Assembly (NCBI GenBank): GCA_903929325.1
Contig: CAIYUD010000066.1
Span: 1-12,962, forward strand
DNA length: 12,962 nt
Direction: 5' to 3'
Source: an uncultured Opitutia bacterium
Lineage (GTDB): Bacteria; Verrucomicrobiota; Verrucomicrobiia; Opitutales; UBA953
In this document: piece after piece, positions 1-6,602 of the stretch
Layout of the letters: each line of letters opens with the position of its first letter
Numbering within the stretch: the first letter of the stretch is position 1
Made by a program: the position numbers and the translations under genes
The notes under the pieces: model-generated
Told to the model about the DNA's origin: nothing
Seen by the model: only the letters and a program-made list of their open reading frames with translations
The model's database searches: none

Positions 1-36
1 AAGAACTCGCGCCATAAGAAGCGCTTGTGGGGTTGA
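1..36 (+). CDS. 3' end of an upstream gene, basic C-terminal tail (partial)
   Basis: Reading from base 1 gives the short tail KNSRHKKRLWG followed by TGA at 34-36. A strong intrinsic terminator begins about 30 bases later, which fits the end of a transcription unit. The tail is very basic, in the manner of small ribosomal or other RNA-binding proteins; it faintly recalls the basic core of bL35, but too little is visible to name it. The other frames also stop early, so the reading frame is an inference from composition and position only. Confidence 0.35.
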   Translation, partial: KNSRHKKRLWG

Positions 37-64
37 GCCTTTAAAGGGCTTTCCCTGTTTCACC

Positions 65-92
65 AAGGCGACCTTTGCGGGTCGCTTTTTTT
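65..92 (+). terminator. Rho-independent terminator of the upstream gene
   Basis: GCGACC (68-73) pairs with GGTCGC (80-85) around a loop of TTTGCG, and the stem can be extended by the A-rich left flank against the T tract. Seven T residues follow at 86-92. This is a textbook intrinsic terminator. It separates the gene ending near base 36 from the glycoside hydrolase gene starting at 140, so the latter must have its own promoter in roughly 93-139, where I see no convincing -35/-10 pair. Confidence 0.85.
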
Positions 93-139
93 GTTATTTT
101 GTGGGTCGGCAGGATTCAGGAATTTGACCTAAATACGCC

Positions 140-2641
140 ATGGTCCGAACGCTCCTGTTTTCCTGTTTAGCTTCTATCGCATCAGCCCAAGATATTGCCT
201 TTGCGGGCAAAGATCCCGGGGTAGCGTCTGCAAGCGTGAGGAATCAGACGGAGTCTGGCAAAAGTATACTTAGTTTAGTGAATACAGCGATCATCGCGAC
301 CTGGGAGGTAGCAGATGGCAAGTTGCGCCCGCTGAGTGTGACCAATCAGCTGACGGGCCTAAAAATTGACCAATCAGGCGCTGAACTTTTTCGCCTAACG
401 ACACAGGCGCCAGCTCCGTTACCCGCGCAAATTGAAGCCAGTGTTGTTCTCGAGGAAACGCGCGTCGTCGTTGTTGTCAGCAAGCCGGGCTCAGCACCCG
501 TCGAAATTGCAACGTTTCCGCGTAAAGATTTTGTTGGCGAGCCAAAGCTCGTGCGTTGTGGGAAGATGAATTTAAAAGCCGAAGCGAAGAATAATCCAGA
601 TGGAGGCCCCATCGGCCATTGCACCATCGAAATGCTCCGTCCGACGAATAGCAGTATCGCTGGAGTTGTTTCATTCAATGGTCCAGCTCACCATGCGGCT
701 GTACGTGAGTTTGCTTTTCCAAAGGGCACGCGAGTGGTAACTGCTCGTATCGATAAAGATACTGACCAAGGCATGTCGTGGGGCCCAGGCTTGGCGCTTG
801 TCTGGGAAGAGGGCGCAAAATTTATCCTGGTGGGTGTGCGAAACGGGAAGGGTACTCTCAATGTCACCACGGCTTCGGGTGAGCGCGAGGTGACCCCGCA
901 GCTATCACCATACCCTGCAGGCGATCAGTTGGCGTCGGATTTCCGCTTGGTGACTGCACCGCGCATTAGCCGCCTAACGCCCGTGCCCAAGAGCAGTCGT
1001 ATGGCTGAGGCTATTTCGGGGGCTGCCCTCGAAGCAGAACTCGTTTCCGCTTCTGGATTACGCGTGCTGTGGCGCGCAGAGTTGCGTGATGGCTCAAATT
1101 ATTTTCGGCAAACCCTGCGCCTAGTATCTCCCCAAAGCCTCGTGGTTCTGCATGGGGTTGAGATGAATGAGCTAAAGTTACCTAACGCCGCTGTCATTGG
1201 ATCCGTACCAGGTTCTCCTGTAGCTGGGAGTGGATTCTTTACGGGCATCGAAATGCCAGGAACAACTCAGTTTGTTGATCCCGAGGGCGTCCGCCAAGGC
1301 TTCGCCTGCGAGTTAAAAATCGAGAAGGATCAGGCCTATGCCTTCGGCTCAGTCGTTGGTGTTGCGGTTGAGGGTCAATTGCGACGCGGCTTCTTGCGTT
1401 ATATTGAGCGTGAGCGTGCTCGTGCTTCGCAGCCTTTCTTGCATTACAATTGCTGGTACGACCTTGGCTTCAGCGTGGATCGTCAGGGTATGTTGGATGT
1501 TGTGAAGGCATTTGATACGGAACTTGTGCGGAAGCGTGGCGTTCCGGTGAAAGCCTATCTCGTCGATGATGGTTGGGATGATGTCTCGCAGGGACTTTGG
1601 GCGGATAACCTGAAGCGATTCCCGAAGGGACTTGCTGGTTTGGGTGCTGAGATGGCTAAGGTCGACGCTCACCTTGGTATCTGGATTTCCCCGCTGGGTG
1701 GCTATGGTGGTGATAAAGAACGCACGGCACATGCGCAGCGCATGGGATTAATTCCGCCTCAGGCCAAACTCGATTTAGCCTATCCCGGATACCGCAAATG
1801 GTTTGAAGAGCGCTGTTTGCAGTTGATGCGTTCGGCTGGCGTGAATGCATTTAAGTGGGACAAGGCTGGCGAAGGCGTAAGCCCTCACTTCATGGCTCTT
1901 TTGGAAGTTGCCCGTCGTTTGCGGGTCGAAAATCCATCGTTGTTTATCAACGTGACCGTCGGTACATGGCCTTCACCATTTTGGCTAAACCACATTGATA
2001 CCACGTGGCGTGATGGTAGCGCAGATGTTGGTTGGGTAGGGCAGGGTGATGATCGCGAAAAATGGTTAACCTTCCGGGATGGTTATTGCCGGAAACTCTT
2101 TGTCGAAAAATCTCCGCTGTATCCATTGAACTCAGTGATGCACCATGGCATTGTCCATGGCCGTGCTTTCCAGGGAGAAAAAGTTGGCAAAGCTGGTCCT
2201 GATTTAAAAAACGAGGCGCGGTCCTATTTTGCGAACGGCGCCATGCTTCAGGAATTGTACCTAACCCCATCCATGATGACAGCCGCTTCGTGGGATGCCG
2301 TGGCCGAGGCAGCGAAGTGGGCACATGCCCGAGCCGACGTTTTGCGGGATGCTCACTGGGTGGGCGGAGACCCGCTTAAGCTTGAGCCCTATGGTTATGC
2401 TGCGTGGGCACCTCGCCAGGGCACGCTGATGGTGCGCAATCCCAGTGAGACCCCTAAGGAGATATCGCTCGAGGCGGGCGAGGTCTTTGACCTACCAGCG
2501 GGGGTCCCCGGGGTCTTTGACCTGAGCAGCCCTTATGCGGATCAACGGCTTAAAAGCCTCACCTTGAGCCGGGGCGAGGCGGTTAAGGTAACCTTGCAGC
2601 CCTTTGAGGTGCTGGTTTTTGACGCTATCCCTCGAAAGTAA
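140..2641 (+). CDS. Secreted alpha-galactosidase-like glycoside hydrolase (GH36/clan GH-D type)
   Basis: An 833-residue exported enzyme predicted to cleave terminal alpha-galactosides or related sugars outside the cytoplasm. Residues 1-17 form a signal peptide (hydrophobic run ending ASA|Q), which also supports this start. Residues of about 20-420 look like a beta-rich N-terminal domain. The barrel follows, with VDDGWDD at 475-481, GIWISPLGG, FKWDKAGEG with D574, and WRDGSADVG with D625 and D629. In clan GH-D the KWD aspartate is the nucleophile and an aspartate in a later SDNTD-like segment is the acid/base; D574 and D625/D629 fit these roles by position, which is inference. A C-terminal beta domain follows (about 755-833). 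The protein is longer than typical bacterial GH36 enzymes (about 700 residues). No Shine-Dalgarno sequence precedes the ATG. The substrate is not determined; alpha-N-acetylgalactosaminidase or another GH-D activity is possible. Confidence 0.75.
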   Translation: MVRTLLFSCLASIASAQDIAFAGKDPGVASASVRNQTESGKSILSLVNTAIIATWEVADGKLRPLSVTNQLTGLKIDQSGAELFRLTTQAPAPLPAQIEASVVLEETRVVVVVSKPGSAPVEIATFPRKDFVGEPKLVRCGKMNLKAEAKNNPDGGPIGHCTIEMLRPTNSSIAGVVSFNGPAHHAAVREFAFPKGTRVVTARIDKDTDQGMSWGPGLALVWEEGAKFILVGVRNGKGTLNVTTASGEREVTPQLSPYPAGDQLASDFRLVTAPRISRLTPVPKSSRMAEAISGAALEAELVSASGLRVLWRAELRDGSNYFRQTLRLVSPQSLVVLHGVEMNELKLPNAAVIGSVPGSPVAGSGFFTGIEMPGTTQFVDPEGVRQGFACELKIEKDQAYAFGSVVGVAVEGQLRRGFLRYIERERARASQPFLHYNCWYDLGFSVDRQGMLDVVKAFDTELVRKRGVPVKAYLVDDGWDDVSQGLWADNLKRFPKGLAGLGAEMAKVDAHLGIWISPLGGYGGDKERTAHAQRMGLIPPQAKLDLAYPGYRKWFEERCLQLMRSAGVNAFKWDKAGEGVSPHFMALLEVARRLRVENPSLFINVTVGTWPSPFWLNHIDTTWRDGSADVGWVGQGDDREKWLTFRDGYCRKLFVEKSPLYPLNSVMHHGIVHGRAFQGEKVGKAGPDLKNEARSYFANGAMLQELYLTPSMMTAASWDAVAEAAKWAHARADVLRDAHWVGGDPLKLEPYGYAAWAPRQGTLMVRNPSETPKEISLEAGEVFDLPAGVPGVFDLSSPYADQRLKSLTLSRGEAVKVTLQPFEVLVFDAIPRK
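2482..2523 (+). repeat. Short direct repeat within the glycoside hydrolase gene
   Basis: The 12-mer GGTCTTTGACCT occurs at 2482-2493 and again at 2512-2523, exactly 30 bases apart and in frame. It encodes VFDL twice within VFDLPAGVPGVFDL in the C-terminal beta domain. The spacer contains the palindrome CCCCGGGG (2506-2513). It may be a small in-frame duplication or chance similarity between adjacent strands of a beta-sandwich. Confidence 0.5.
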
Positions 2642-2647
2642 GACATT

Positions 2648-2683
2648 GAAGCCCTTTTCACCTTGCTCGGTGGCTGGGGCTTC
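2648..2683 (+). other. Hairpin between the glycoside hydrolase gene and rpmG
   Basis: GAAGCCC (2648-2654) pairs with GGGCTTC (2677-2683), and an inner CACC (2659-2662) pairs with GGTG (2669-2672) around a TTGCTC loop. The two stems are separated by an internal loop of TTTT opposite GCTG. No T tract follows, so it is not a standard intrinsic terminator. It could attenuate read-through, act as an mRNA processing or stability element, or form part of the rpmG leader. The base pairing is read directly; the function is not known. Confidence 0.45.
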
Positions 2684-2714
2684 CTATCAAGAACCCTCTT
2701 AACACCTTACAACT

Positions 2715-2885
2715 ATGGCCCGCGAAATCATCATCCTTGAGTGCACTGAAGCCCGTAAAGAGAAGAAGAACCCTTCTCGCTACATGTCGACCCGCAATAA
2801 GAAGACCAAGCAAGAGAAGGTCGAGAAGCTGAAGTACAACCCTTCGTTGCGCCGTCACACCCTTCACAAAGAGATTAAGGGATAA
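2715..2885 (+). CDS. rpmG: 50S ribosomal protein bL33, zinc-free type
   Basis: A 56-residue protein of the large ribosomal subunit. It starts MAREIIILECTEARKE, contains the family segment SRYMSTRNKKT and ends YNPSLRRHTLHKEIKG. Zinc-binding bL33 proteins carry two CxxC pairs; here only C10 is present and the later pair is replaced by NPSLR, so this is the C-minus form that folds without zinc. The length is normal. The start lacks a clear Shine-Dalgarno sequence, and a terminator follows 22 bases after the stop. Expression could come from read-through from the glycoside hydrolase gene or from a weak promoter in 2642-2714; a ribosomal protein gene would be expected to have its own promoter. Confidence 0.93.
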   Translation: MAREIIILECTEARKEKKNPSRYMSTRNKKTKQEKVEKLKYNPSLRRHTLHKEIKG

Positions 2886-2907
2886 GCACCCAATCTGCTT
2901 TGTCGCA

Positions 2908-2937
2908 AAAAAGGCCGTCCTTCTGGACGGCCTTTTT
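2908..2937. terminator. Bidirectional Rho-independent terminator between rpmG and the mrp unit
   Basis: GGCCGTCC (2913-2920) pairs perfectly with GGACGGCC (2925-2932) around a TTCT loop. The stem is flanked by an A tract on the left (2907-2912) and a T tract on the right (2933-2937), so either transcript ends in hairpin plus U run. It lies 22 bases after the rpmG stop and 9 bases past the stop of the minus-strand 72-residue gene, and so serves both converging units. Confidence 0.92.
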
Positions 2938-2946
2938 GTGGACAAG

Positions 2947-3165
2947 TTATTGAGTTTTTCGACGAGCAGAACGCCACATTGACCGGTGATTGCGAATCCA
3001 ATCGAGCAAAGCGCGTTCAAAGCCTATATCTCGGCCGGCTTTCTCGGACTCGATCCATTTATGACGGAGGATTTCGTCTTTTTCGGCTAAGAACTCAGCG
3101 TAGAGTGACGACGATGTGGTCAGTGGGTCTCCACTGTCTACGCCCGACTGGACACTCGTATTCAC
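2947..3165 (-). CDS. Small conserved-looking protein of unknown function downstream of mrp
   Basis: A 72-residue soluble protein of unknown function. Residues 1-20 are Ser/Thr-rich and probably disordered. Residues 21-67 look like a compact helical domain containing EILRHKWIESEKAGRDIG, then FERALLDWI and a basic end, RSMWRSARRK. The pattern of EIL, HKW, SE, GRD and a following amphipathic helix resembles the C-terminal part of DUF4032-type proteins as I recall them; this is a family-level impression, not a search result. The start is GTG at 3163-3165 with GAGG a few bases upstream, one of the few Shine-Dalgarno-like sites in the window. The gene follows mrp by 46 bases on the same strand and ends at the shared terminator, so it is probably co-transcribed with mrp. 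The low-complexity N-terminus leaves the exact start open. Confidence 0.65.
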   Translation of the reverse strand: MNTSVQSGVDSGDPLTTSSSLYAEFLAEKDEILRHKWIESEKAGRDIGFERALLDWIRNHRSMWRSARRKTQ

Positions 3166-3203
3166 ACCCTCAGCGTGCGAATTTTTCCAAAAATAGCAAC
3201 CGC

Positions 3204-3220
3204 CTAGGTTACTATCCTAG
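3204..3220 (-). other. Small inverted repeat over the mrp stop codon
   Basis: CTAGG (3204-3208) and CCTAG (3216-3220) form a perfect five-base inverted repeat around a seven-base loop that contains the mrp TAG stop (3212-3214). The stem is short, with no adjacent T tract, so termination is unlikely. It lies between mrp and the downstream small gene and could only weakly affect their relative expression. Confidence 0.3.
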
Positions 3221-4282
3221 AAGCTGTAAAAGACGCAGTCCAAGGGCATGGAACGCCCTTCCAGAAGGTGAATCTGGATGACTAATGACTACGGGGATGC
3301 CGTAATCGCCACCCTGGCGGACATTAGGGTCGAGCGGAATTTCTCCTAAGAATTCGGTATCAAGTTGCGCCGCAACTTTTTGCCCGCCGCCTTGACCGAA
3401 GAGGTATTGGCGCCGCCCTTGGTCATCTTCGAAGTAACTCATGTTTTCGATAACCCCAAGGATCGGCACATTGACTTTTCCGAACATAGCCGCTCCGCGT
3501 AGCGCCACTGTAACCGCTGCCGTTTGCGGGGTTGTTACAATCACGGCGCCAGCCAAGGCCATGGACTGAGCAATGGAAAGCTGAGCATCGCCGGTGCCTG
3601 GGGGTAGGTCAACGAGCAGGACGTCGAGTTCACCCCAGCGGACATTGGAAGCGAACTGAGAGATTGTCTTCATGATCATGGGCCCGCGCCAGATGACCGG
3701 AGCATCTTCATCAATGAGTAGCCCCATCGAGATGGTTTTAACGCCAAAGTTTTCGGGCGGCAAAAGCACGTCGCCCTCAATCTGGGGGCGACCACGGACG
3801 CCGAGCATCAGGGGCACCGAAGGCCCATAAATATCACAATCCATCAGGCCGACCCGACTGGGTCTTCCGCGATCACTCAGGATACGAGCGAGTGCGACCG
3901 CTAGGTTGACCGAGGCCGTTGATTTCCCGACGCCGCCCTTTCCGCTAGCAATGGCTATGATGGCTTTAACTTTACCCACTCCAGCTTCCGAGGTGGGTCC
4001 GGTGACGACTTGCGCGGCGGTAGGGCTGGTTTTAGGGACGGTTACAGTTAAAGCGATTTCGGGAGCAACAAATCCAGCTGCAAGTAGGGCGGCCTCCACT
4101 TCGGCATAGAGCTTCTTAGGGATTTCAGGGTCGGCCGTCGTTACGGATAGCCCGACGACGGCTTTACCTTCAGCGGAAACCTCAATCCCTTTTACCAAGC
4201 CGAAGGAAACGATATCGCGACTAAACCCAGGGTACCGGACGGTACGCAGGGCCTGTTGGACAGTAGCAATATCGAGAGCCAT
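3212..4282 (-). CDS. mrp: Mrp/ApbC-family P-loop ATPase (Fe-S carrier type) lacking the CxxC motif
   Basis: A 356-residue cytoplasmic ATPase of the Mrp/NBP35 family, whose members usually carry and transfer Fe-S clusters as dimers. Residues 1-85 are a MIP18/DUF59-like domain. The ATPase domain has the deviant Walker A GKGGVGKST (114-122), DCDIYGPSVP near 148-157, IWRGPMIMK near 198-205 and the switch region VDLPPGTGD near 224-232. After VIENMSYF (277-284) the family normally has a CPxC pair that binds the cluster; here the sequence is EDDQGRRQYLFG, so D286 and G289 occupy those positions. The only cysteine in the protein is C149. CxxC-less Mrp proteins are known in other phyla as far as I recall, so the gene may still be functional. 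The length is normal and the ATG start has no Shine-Dalgarno sequence. It is divergent from the TolB-like gene across 75 bases and leads a probable two-gene unit with the 72-residue protein. Confidence 0.92.
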   Translation of the reverse strand: MALDIATVQQALRTVRYPGFSRDIVSFGLVKGIEVSAEGKAVVGLSVTTADPEIPKKLYAEVEAALLAAGFVAPEIALTVTVPKTSPTAAQVVTGPTSEAGVGKVKAIIAIASGKGGVGKSTASVNLAVALARILSDRGRPSRVGLMDCDIYGPSVPLMLGVRGRPQIEGDVLLPPENFGVKTISMGLLIDEDAPVIWRGPMIMKTISQFASNVRWGELDVLLVDLPPGTGDAQLSIAQSMALAGAVIVTTPQTAAVTVALRGAAMFGKVNVPILGVIENMSYFEDDQGRRQYLFGQGGGQKVAAQLDTEFLGEIPLDPNVRQGGDYGIPVVISHPDSPSGRAFHALGLRLLQLLG

Positions 4283-4357
4283 GGTGTGGGATTGAAGTCG
4301 TGGGGACTTTCGTCATTAAGTTGAGGCCTAACGTCGCCATTCCAACACCTTTTCATC
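4283..4357. promoter_or_regulatory. Divergent intergenic region between mrp and the TolB-like gene
   Basis: These 75 bases separate two genes transcribed away from each other, so promoters for both must lie here or overlap the coding starts. TTGAAG (about 4292) and TTGGAA on the opposite strand near the other end are possible -35-like boxes, but no good -10 box lies at normal spacing. Neither start has a Shine-Dalgarno sequence. The regulatory role follows from gene layout, not from a recognised motif. Confidence 0.45.
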
Positions 4358-5566
4358 ATGAGAACCGCTTTCTTTCTATGCCTCTGCCTCTTGTCCATTG
4401 GACAGCTTCCGGCGCAGGTGCGAATTGAGCAGGATGTGAATGCTGAATTAGCCGCGCAGAGAATCCAGGTTGAAGTGCGCGGCACAGACGCCGAAGTGGT
4501 CTCCCTTGTCCGTGCCGCCTTAGCGATGCATGGTAACTTCACGGTCGTCGCTTCAGGTTCTGTCCGCGTAACCGTTGATCGTGCGGGTAACACTGCGCGC
4601 GTTAGCTGCGAAAATCCTGCCTTCGCTTTTAATTCAGAAATTCAAGGACGTGATGTTTCCGAAATTTCCTTACAGGCTGCGGATGCTGCTGTGGTTGGTC
4701 TCGGACGGCGTTTTAATTTGAAGCCGCTGTTTGCTGGTACGCGTGTCGCCTTTCTCTCCACTTTTGGTGGCGGCAAGCGCGACGTCTACGCCGGAAGCCT
4801 TTTGATGAATAATGTGAGGCCGCTCACTCAGTTGCGTTGCGAAAATCTTGGACCGCGTTGGTCGGCTGATGGTAACCGCGTCGCCTTTGTGAGTTACGCT
4901 AAAGGACTGCCCGACCTCTACATCGCGCCTTACCCATTTGGAGAAGCCCGTCCACTGATTGCCGGCATGCGCGGTAGTCTTACCGGTGGCTCGGCTTCGC
5001 CAGATGGTTCGCGCATTGCTTTTTGCTCATCAAACCAAGGTAAGACCCTTGATCTGTATGTGAGTGATGCCAACGGCGGCGCGCGACGTTGTATCCTGCG
5101 TACGGATGACCGGGTGGAGTCAGATGCTTCGTGGTCACCCGATACGACGCAGATTATTTTTGCCTCAGGTTCAAGCGGGTCACCGCGCCTCTATGTCATT
5201 CCTGCGACAGGTGGTAGCCCAACTCAGCTTTCCACCGGCGGGGGTTATGCCAGCGAGCCATGCTGGAACCGTGCAGACCGTAATCTAATTTGTTTCACGC
5301 AAGCTTCCGAAGGCACCAACAGTGTTGCGGTTCTTGATTTAGCAAAAGGTTCACTCACGGTTGCGGCTCAAGGTACAGGCAGCGTGGCATATTCGCGCGG
5401 TGCATGGTGCGCAGATGGACGTCACATCGTCGTTCAATCTCAACAGCGCGGTGGTGACCGTTACTGGCTTTCATTGGCAGATAGTGCCACAGGTAAGATT
5501 ACCCGGCTGACGGGTGATCAGTTAAAATCCTGCATGCAGCCCGACTGCTGGTTCCCGCGTCGCTAA
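4358..5566 (+). CDS. Secreted TolB-like beta-propeller protein
   Basis: A 402-residue exported protein resembling TolB, the periplasmic propeller that works with Pal and colicin-type partners in envelope integrity. Residues 1-20 are a signal peptide ending LPAQ, without a lipobox. Residues 21-125 are a small mixed alpha/beta domain in the place of the TolB N-terminal domain, and the rest is a propeller of PD40-type repeats: WSADGNRVAF (168), SPDGSRIAF (about 214), WSPDTTQIIF (259), WNRADRNLICF (303) and WCADGRHIVV (350). The length is close to TolB (about 430). No tolA, tolQ, tolR or pal lies in the window, so a role as the true TolB is uncertain; Verrucomicrobia-type genomes may encode several TolB-like proteins. 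The gene ends three bases from the converging permease gene with no terminator between them. Confidence 0.75.
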   Translation: MRTAFFLCLCLLSIGQLPAQVRIEQDVNAELAAQRIQVEVRGTDAEVVSLVRAALAMHGNFTVVASGSVRVTVDRAGNTARVSCENPAFAFNSEIQGRDVSEISLQAADAAVVGLGRRFNLKPLFAGTRVAFLSTFGGGKRDVYAGSLLMNNVRPLTQLRCENLGPRWSADGNRVAFVSYAKGLPDLYIAPYPFGEARPLIAGMRGSLTGGSASPDGSRIAFCSSNQGKTLDLYVSDANGGARRCILRTDDRVESDASWSPDTTQIIFASGSSGSPRLYVIPATGGSPTQLSTGGGYASEPCWNRADRNLICFTQASEGTNSVAVLDLAKGSLTVAAQGTGSVAYSRGAWCADGRHIVVQSQQRGGDRYWLSLADSATGKITRLTGDQLKSCMQPDCWFPRR

Positions 5567-5569
5567 GGC

Positions 5570-6595
5570 TTACGCTTTGCCAGTTTGCTGGCGCAGTCGA
5601 TCCACGAGTACGGCGACCACAATAATGGTGCCTGTGACGATGCGCGTCGTGCTTTCTTCGATGCCGTTGAGACCGCAACCTACGCGGATAACCGTCATAA
5701 TGAGTGCGCCGACGAGTGAGCCAAAGACTGAGCCGATGCCTCCATTTAAAGAAGCACCACCAATGACGACGGCTGCGATGATGTCTAACTCGTAGCCACT
5801 TGCACCCGTCGGGTCTCCTTGGCCTTGGTTGGAGGCAAGCATCAGTCCTGAAATGGCCGCAAAGATTCCCCCGATTACGTAAACCCAGATTTTTACACGA
5901 TCAACCGCAACACCGCAAAGACGCGCGGTTTGTTCATTCGATCCTACCGCAAAAATATGACGTCCGAAAACGGTGAAGCGGAGGACGAGTGACACAAGCA
6001 GTGCTAGCCCAAGCATCAACCAGCCACCGGGTGGGATAACCAACCATTTCCAGCCCACAGGTAGTCCGTTGAGCCAGAAGCGCAGCCAGGCAGAATCTTG
6101 AACGTTGATCGGCTGGGAATTAGCAAGGGCGAGGGCGAGTCCCCGTAATACGAGTAGTGTGCCCAGTGTCGTGATAAAAGGAATAAGGCGGATGCGCACA
6201 ACCAGGAGTGCAATACCAAGTCCGCAGAGTGCACCCGTGATTAAGGTTCCTGCGACAACCGTGAGCGGTCCTTGTCCGCTGACGATGAGCTTGGCTCCAA
6301 CGATGGAGCAAAGGGCAATGGCAGAGCCGACAGATAAATCAATGCCTGCTGAGATGATAATCAATGTCATCCCAATCGCTGCGATGCCGATGACGACAGA
6401 CTGTTGGACGACTTGGCTAATCGCGTCAGACGTGAAGATCGCCGAATGGAGAAACGCTGTGTGCTGCAAATAGCTTTCGAGTAATCCAAATCCAACCCAT
6501 ACGACAGCCAGTGCGAGGAGAGGGCCGAACGTATGCATGAAGCGCTCCAGGCGCTTTGGACTCGTGGCAGATGAATCGTTGTTAGTTTGGCTCAT
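5570..6595 (-). CDS. rbsC: Sugar ABC transporter permease, RbsC type
   Basis: A 341-residue inner-membrane permease of the BPD_transp_2 family (ribose/xylose/galactose CUT2 importers), which as a dimer forms the channel. After a charged cytoplasmic start there are about 8-10 hydrophobic segments. Family landmarks are GIDLSVGS (84-91), the EAA-like cytoplasmic loop GSNEQTARLCGV (218-229) and GYELDIIAAVVIGGASLNGG (267-286). It is the last gene of the operon, seven bases after the ATPase gene, and has no Shine-Dalgarno sequence, so it may depend on translation of its neighbour. The symbol marks family membership; the transported sugar is not shown by the sequence. Confidence 0.9.
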   Translation of the reverse strand: MSQTNNDSSATSPKRLERFMHTFGPLLALAVVWVGFGLLESYLQHTAFLHSAIFTSDAISQVVQQSVVIGIAAIGMTLIIISAGIDLSVGSAIALCSIVGAKLIVSGQGPLTVVAGTLITGALCGLGIALLVVRIRLIPFITTLGTLLVLRGLALALANSQPINVQDSAWLRFWLNGLPVGWKWLVIPPGGWLMLGLALLVSLVLRFTVFGRHIFAVGSNEQTARLCGVAVDRVKIWVYVIGGIFAAISGLMLASNQGQGDPTGASGYELDIIAAVVIGGASLNGGIGSVFGSLVGALIMTVIRVGCGLNGIEESTTRIVTGTIIVVAVLVDRLRQQTGKA

Positions 6596-6602
6596 AAAGT
6601 TA

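Noticed and set aside
1..60. tRNA or small RNA in the first bases
   Set aside because: GC-rich inverted segments occur, but no cloverleaf or CCA end forms; a basic coding tail plus terminator explains the region better.
1349..2324. Several 64-127-residue antisense and alternative frames in the hydrolase gene
   Set aside because: Shadows of a long coding sequence with clear catalytic motifs; none shows a domain or a credible start.
2979..3281. Plus-strand 100-residue open frame
   Set aside because: It overlaps the mrp 3' end and the 72-residue gene antisense, has an arbitrary-looking composition and crosses the terminator-bounded region of the other strand.
6105..6473. Plus-strand 122-residue open frame
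   Set aside because: Antisense to the rbsC-type permease, whose motifs and operon position are clear.
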